Shown piece after piece: positions 58,840 to 64,000 of a stretch of 64,000 nucleotides of DNA; position 1 is the first letter of the stretch; each line of letters opens with the position of its first letter. The notes beneath the pieces are model-generated. The model saw only the letters and a list, made by a program, of their open reading frames with translations, searched no databases and was not told the origin of the DNA. Position numbers and translations under genes: made by a program. The stretch spans positions 1 through 64,000 of the forward strand of contig LSSN01001146.1 in the NCBI GenBank assembly GCA_001970855.1, written 5' to 3'. Source of the DNA: Smittium culicis (lineage: Eukaryota > Kickxellomycota > Harpellomycetes > Harpellales > Legeriomycetaceae).

Positions 58840-60071
58840 TTTGATTTAATTTTTTTATACCTGTTGTTGTTTATTTATTCAATCAAGAAAACTTGTTAGC
58901 ATATAACATGTATTAAAAAATTAATTGTAAATAATATAATTTTATTTTAAAGAAAATATACTCATTTCTAAAAATTGTAAGTTTTTCTTACTTTTTTTAA
59001 TTCTGAAACTGCAGCAGTTCAAATATAATTTCTTCTTTTTAGCTTAATGAGGCTAAATTAATACAACATTAAGCTCGTTTAATTATTTTAATCTCCAATA
59101 TTTCTTCGATTGCACTATTGATAAAAAAACGGGTACAAGCGGATTTCGTAAATAATTTGGGTTATTTCACAATGCTGATAGCTCTTTTATAAATTTGTTA
59201 TTTAAGCTTATTTAATGCAAGAATTTAATTATATCGAAAAGAGTTAAATTTGGGTTTCCAGAAAATAGTTATTCATTTATACCCTTTGTTTTTTCATGAA
59301 AGCTGAGTTCCTTAATATTAAAATAAAGCAAAAATTCTGCATTCTAAACCCTCAAATTACATATTTAATTTATATTAAAAAAAGCCTAGAATTCAGAGAA
59401 TAAACCAATTTATTACATTGGCTATGCCAATTCCTATTTTCTGAATTTTAATAATATTCGTACAACTGCCCAATTAAATTATTTACACACGCTTTCTAGA
59501 AAAGCTAGTTTGTTTCACTGTTCTGAATTATAATTTAAATAATTTTGGAGAAAAAATCACAAAGGACTATTTTATCTTTGCATTAATATAAATTTCTCCA
59601 TGAAAAAAAGCACACATACACGCGAAATTAAAACTATTAATTTTTTGTTATATTTTCCTTAGCCCAAGAAATGATAAACTTGCTTTTATTATATTTCTTT
59701 CGAAAGAAATATATATTGATTCGGTAACACTTTTTATAAATGCTTTTTATTCGACATTAAATTTTAAAAATCTAATACATTATAGTATTAAACATGATTT
59801 ATTGAAAGTGTGTCATTCAGTTGGCTAGAATTAGAAGCTCAAAACTTAAAACTGCATTCAAAGAGAATAATCAGTATACGTGATAATATGAACGAAGTAA
59901 GCACTTTGTTGTAGCTTAAAATTATTGGCTCAAATATTTTATTTTAAAATATTATTGGCAGGTATTGAAAGAAGTTTAATTTTTTTTTTTTTTTTAGAGA
60001 GTTTATTAAACAAATTTTTAAAGTGTACAAAAAACTATCAAAAAATATTTAAAAAGTTAAAAAACATTAAA
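58840..60071. other. R-SNARE upstream region and spacer
   Basis: No gene supported. The open frame starting at 59925 runs through T16 and A-rich DNA and looks like chance. Confidence 0.5.
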
Positions 60072-60150
60072 AAAATGATTTTTCAACCGACCCCTCTCCA
60101 CCGCTCTAGCAGTTCCATACCCACTGGGCATTGGTTCAAGAAGAAAGAAG
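60072..60150 (+). other. Exon-like, less AT-rich island
   Basis: ATG at 60074 opens MIFQPTPLHRSSSSIPTGHW and then FKKKE in DNA clearly richer in G and C than its surroundings. This may be the first exon of a gene whose continuation I could not build; a GT occurs at the end of the block (GAAGTTCTG). No family recognised. Confidence 0.25.
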
Positions 60151-60440
60151 TTCTGATATTTCTATTTATTTATTTTGATCTAAATGTATTATTTGCTAAA
60201 AAAATATTAGATTTTTTTTATTGGGTAATGATGAATATGAAATTTCATACATTGTTGCTCTTTAAATATAAAAGCGGTCTCTTCATAAAGAATCACCAAT
60301 ACACTAATAGAATAAATCTAGGCTTGAGTAATATTATCTCTTTGAAATTATATGGAACAAAAGGTATATTTATTTCATTTAAATTTATAATTAAACTAAT
60401 CAAATGTGTTTTATTTTTAATAACGTCGACCAACTACTAG

Positions 60441-63400
60441 TTTTGTAGTCTTTTGTTTACATCTTTCGCCATTATAGTTATAAATTTTCTCAAGATGGCC
60501 TCTAAATATAATTTTTTCCAAGGAAGTTTTTTTTTTTTTTGTTGAATCGGTGTTAATAAGGTATAAATTGGCGAATTAACCCCAGGAAGCATTCCATAAT
60601 ATAATTTTTACATAATGGAACGTTTGATTTATCAATAATTTTACAGTCTACACATGTTTAGTTATTTAATAATGCAAGTTTTAGAGAAAGAGATATCAAG
60701 TTAATTTATTATTATTATTAACAATATGTGGATAATAGAATTTAATGCTTACAAAGTGTCTATAATAAGTAAAATATGAATAAAAATGAAGATTTAGTGT
60801 AGATAATTAATTAAAAGAGTTTGTATCAAGTAATTTATAAACAAAGATGTTTATGTATATCTAAGCTGATAAAAAAAGTTATTGGTAGTTAGAATGCTAT
60901 CAGAATCATATGTCAGTTTATTGTTTAGAGATTAATTTGTTATACGTAATTATTTTTGAGGTGAAGTATTTTATCTAACCACTCTAATCCGAATTGGCCT
61001 ATTAGTAAACTCTGAAAAATCCGGCTTTGTCACTATATCCCTGCGGGGTTTCATTTCCATTTTAATAATTTTACCGCTATTTTATTAATGTTAGCGCTTC
61101 TATGTTTTGATGTTAATCCAAGTGTATTTGACGTTCGATTAAAAGTAGAGGCGGCTATACAGATAGATTAGTCGTACTCAGTCGATATAAATCGAGTTTT
61201 GGTGTTTTTTTTATAAAGCAGAATTGAGAATGCGGTTAAGATGTACTGTGTAAAATTTTTTATCCAAAAGAAAGAAAATTTTTTCAAAGTGTATTTTTGT
61301 TAAAGTTAACTTGTTCCATAAAGTTATAATTAATGCTAAAAATTATAAAATCTTTTTGGAAAATTAAAAAAAAAGTTAATAGCGGACATGGTTTGGAAAA
61401 GCTATTATTGTCATTATATACTATTTTTGAAATAAAAGTATATTTAAAAAACGCACAGTTAACATTACCCGCGAGCTTGAATGTAAGTAAATGTTAAACT
61501 TAGTTTAGATAGGTCCAAATATTTTATATGGCTTACTATCAATTAAAATTTCAAAAGTAAAAAAGGGCCAGTTCACTTATTTATTGGCCACTATTACTCG
61601 AGCCTAGATTTACATAATGCTAATCCAAAGTTTACCCTTTTAATCATGTTTCATTTCATAAATCACACTTCTTGAATTATATCGATGGGAAATAGTTCCT
61701 TCAGAAATTTAGGTAAAAAATTAATTCAAAATCTCGCATATTTTTTTATTTAATTGTTTCCCCCGAGCTTCAAGATCATAGTTGGCTTAAAATGCATCAA
61801 AGTAGAATCATATAACAATCAAGTATAGTACAAATAAAAGCGGGGGTGGATTTCTTATAAAGCTACCAAGCTTTGGTTGGTTGGCACAAAAGCTAAATAG
61901 TTTTTAGCTCAAGGAAAATCTTGATGGCTGCTCCTGCAATTTATTATAGCTTGACTTTTTTCTCACTAGCTTTTATTAACGCCATAATTCGCTACTATTC
62001 ATAATACCCTCTAAAAGTCCAATCCATTACAAAACTTCGAATTTTACTATAGGTTAAAAAAAAAAAAAAACAACAACAAAAAAACGTTCATACTCTCCAT
62101 TAGGTTATTGCGCTGCATTTTTTTTTATTCCTTAAATGATATGGTAGCTGCTAAATAAAGAATTTCTGAGCTTTCTGGAAATCGCTAGCATTATAAGCGA
62201 TAATCTTTGTTTCAACTAAAAAAGTGTTATATCTCATATATGGCTATTATTTAAAGCTTTACTTATTTCCGTTTAGGAAATTTTAAAGCTTATTAAGAAA
62301 GTTATACGAATCCTGAAGTCAAGAGATTTAAAATACAGAATAGTTTTCATATTATTTTATTGCTATAGAGCACTAGCTTATTCGGCCGACTATGTTTGTA
62401 CAGATGTAAGGCGAGAAAAAAAATCATATACTCTAGCAGTCAGAAGCATACAACAAAAGATAAATAGTCCTAGAATCCAAATTACTAGCCTAAAAAAGCA
62501 AGGCGTAATAAATAAGAACTAGAGAACTGCTGTTTAATATCATTGGATTTAATATAGTCCTGTTTTTTTCCATAAACTCGGGTTAGTATAAAACATGGCT
62601 TATTATTCCGAAGGCTATATCGTGTAGTGATATTTATTTGCATTTATACCAACAAAAATCTTTAGGAAATATAATGGAGAGCCGATAAAAACACCACGTA
62701 AATATTCTAGTCATGTTTTTATTTTTATTCACGTGAAGTGTTATCCAGATGAATCTTGTTAATTTCCATTTCAGAGGAGTTTTGTGACAGCTTATGGTTA
62801 TTATTATAATTTTTTGTAAAGAAAACGCAATACATAAATATTTTGAAAGTTAAAAATAAAAAAACTTACGGAGTAAATAAACTAATACATTTTAGTCTTA
62901 GTAGGGGTTTTTAATCCATATGAATTTATTATATATGAAAGAGTTGATTTTTCTGATTCTCATTTTTATTGTATGAATTCAATCATAAATAACTTTTAAT
63001 CTAAGTTTTCAAATTTACTCGGACCTGAGATTATTTAAATTTGTTGGGCTTATTTTATTATCATTAATATTCTATTAGTTATATACTTCAATAAATAAAC
63101 AAAAACATACTAATAAAAGTCACTCCTATTAAACGAATTTTTACTCTAATAATTTGTACCTACAATCTATTACTGAATGAGTATATATAGTTTAGTATGA
63201 TAAAAAGCGTGTTACACTCGGAAAAAGGAAGAATTTTCTCTAAACTTTTTTTGATACAATTATTATGTCTCCATTTACTATGTGATTATTAAAAAAAAAC
63301 GTATTTAGCAAATACAAATGTCAATTAAACAAATTACAGATTTAAAATCATATTTTCTATATATTTAACATTGAATTCTCAATTGATAAAATAATAGGCG

Positions 63401-64000
63401 TTTTATTTAATTTATTAAAGAGTTAAAAAATACAGATATTATGGCTGATATTTCCTGTAATTTTCTCAAACTAATAAAAAACCCACCAAAAAATGACACT
63501 TTCAATTACCCCAATCGAAGTTAAAATCATCAACCGCCATTTTATAACATTTTCACATGGCTAATGTTTTATATTTCCTCTTTTAGACCAAAAATTATTC
63601 ATATTTATTGTTTACATGATTTTTTTTATACGAGTCTTATACTTGAGTATAAATAAAATTCATTTTATTATGTTTCCCAGAGTTTTAATTAATTTTTACG
63701 ACTATAGTATATCATAACCACCACTCAGATTAAAGATTAAAATTTACAAAAACAAGCTATCCAAGTAACAATTCTAGAACATAGATACAATTCTTTATTT
63801 TAAAAATTTATTAAATAAAAAAAAGATGATTAAGCATACAATATAATAAAATAACTATAAAATATAAATTAATATTAAATGTATGTATAATATACCATTA
63901 AAAATAGATTGATTTTTTTAAAATTACAATAATAATCTAATAATACTAAAGAAAGTATATCAATCAAAAGTCGTATAAATAAAGCTATCCGAATAGACTA
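60441..64000. other. AT-rich DNA, no gene seen
   Basis: No supported gene, tRNA or repeat. A 23-codon frame at 63491 (MTLSITPIEVKIINRHF) and a 27-codon frame at 60494 are too short to support. Confidence 0.5.

Noticed and set aside
59925..60440. A 171-codon + strand frame
   Set aside because: It runs through homopolymer T and A-rich DNA giving Phe and Lys runs. Only the short island at 60072-60150 looks like real coding DNA.
1..64000. tRNA, rRNA or CRISPR arrays
   Set aside because: I looked for T-loop GTTCGA-type motifs with acceptor pairing, rRNA core motifs and regularly spaced repeats, and found none that hold up. The B-box-like motifs belong to the SINE-like repeats.

Overview
The window is very AT-rich eukaryotic nuclear DNA. 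Its genes are compact, and most are split by short GT-AG introns. The gene content (Alg8, Sds3-like, Bir1-like with two BIR domains, SPC1, CYSTM proteins) and a DIRS-type tyrosine-recombinase retrotransposon point to an early-diverging fungus. The DIRS gag motifs look like those I remember from Harpellales (the Smittium group). That placement is inference from memory and was not tested by any search. All genes were rebuilt by hand from reading frames, splice sites and family motifs.

Layout. 1-2.9 kb: AT-rich DNA with no gene seen. 2.9-7.26 kb: an old, heavily decayed DIRS-type element in + orientation. 9.8-12.75 kb: a duplicated CYSTM gene on the - strand, the first copy intact and the second frameshifted. 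11.6-13.4 kb: TTAA-flanked MITEs and a SINE-like repeat. 14.6-15.9 kb: RRP46, convergent with an Sds3-like gene (16.3-17.5 kb). 19.6-20.7 kb: the 24-kDa subunit of complex I. 24.7-29.0 kb: a younger but disabled DIRS-type element with recognisable inverted terminal repeats and an internal complementary region. 30.4-32.2 kb: a DMT-superfamily transporter. 33.2-35.75 kb: ALG8 in ten exons. 36-38 kb: two more SINE-like copies. 39.0-39.7 kb: a third CYSTM-like gene. 40.1-45.5 kb: three - strand genes in a row (proteasome alpha-type-4, signal peptidase subunit SPC1, Bir1-like BIR protein). 46.3 kb: a possible small two-exon gene. 46.6-57.3 kb: a long AT-rich gene-poor stretch. 57.3-58.8 kb: an unidentified helical protein gene convergent with an R-SNARE gene. 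The rest to 64 kb holds no gene I can support.

The genes are ordinary housekeeping functions: RNA decay, chromatin, respiration, N-glycosylation, ER translocation, proteolysis, chromosome segregation and vesicle fusion. They do not form one pathway. ALG8 and SPC1 both act in the ER on secretory proteins, but they are not adjacent. The novelty lies in the repeats: five MITEs with consistent TTAA flanks and two end-type arrangements, a SINE-like family with a Pol III B-box-like motif, the terminal architecture of the DIRS element, and a CYSTM gene family with a conserved tiny first exon.
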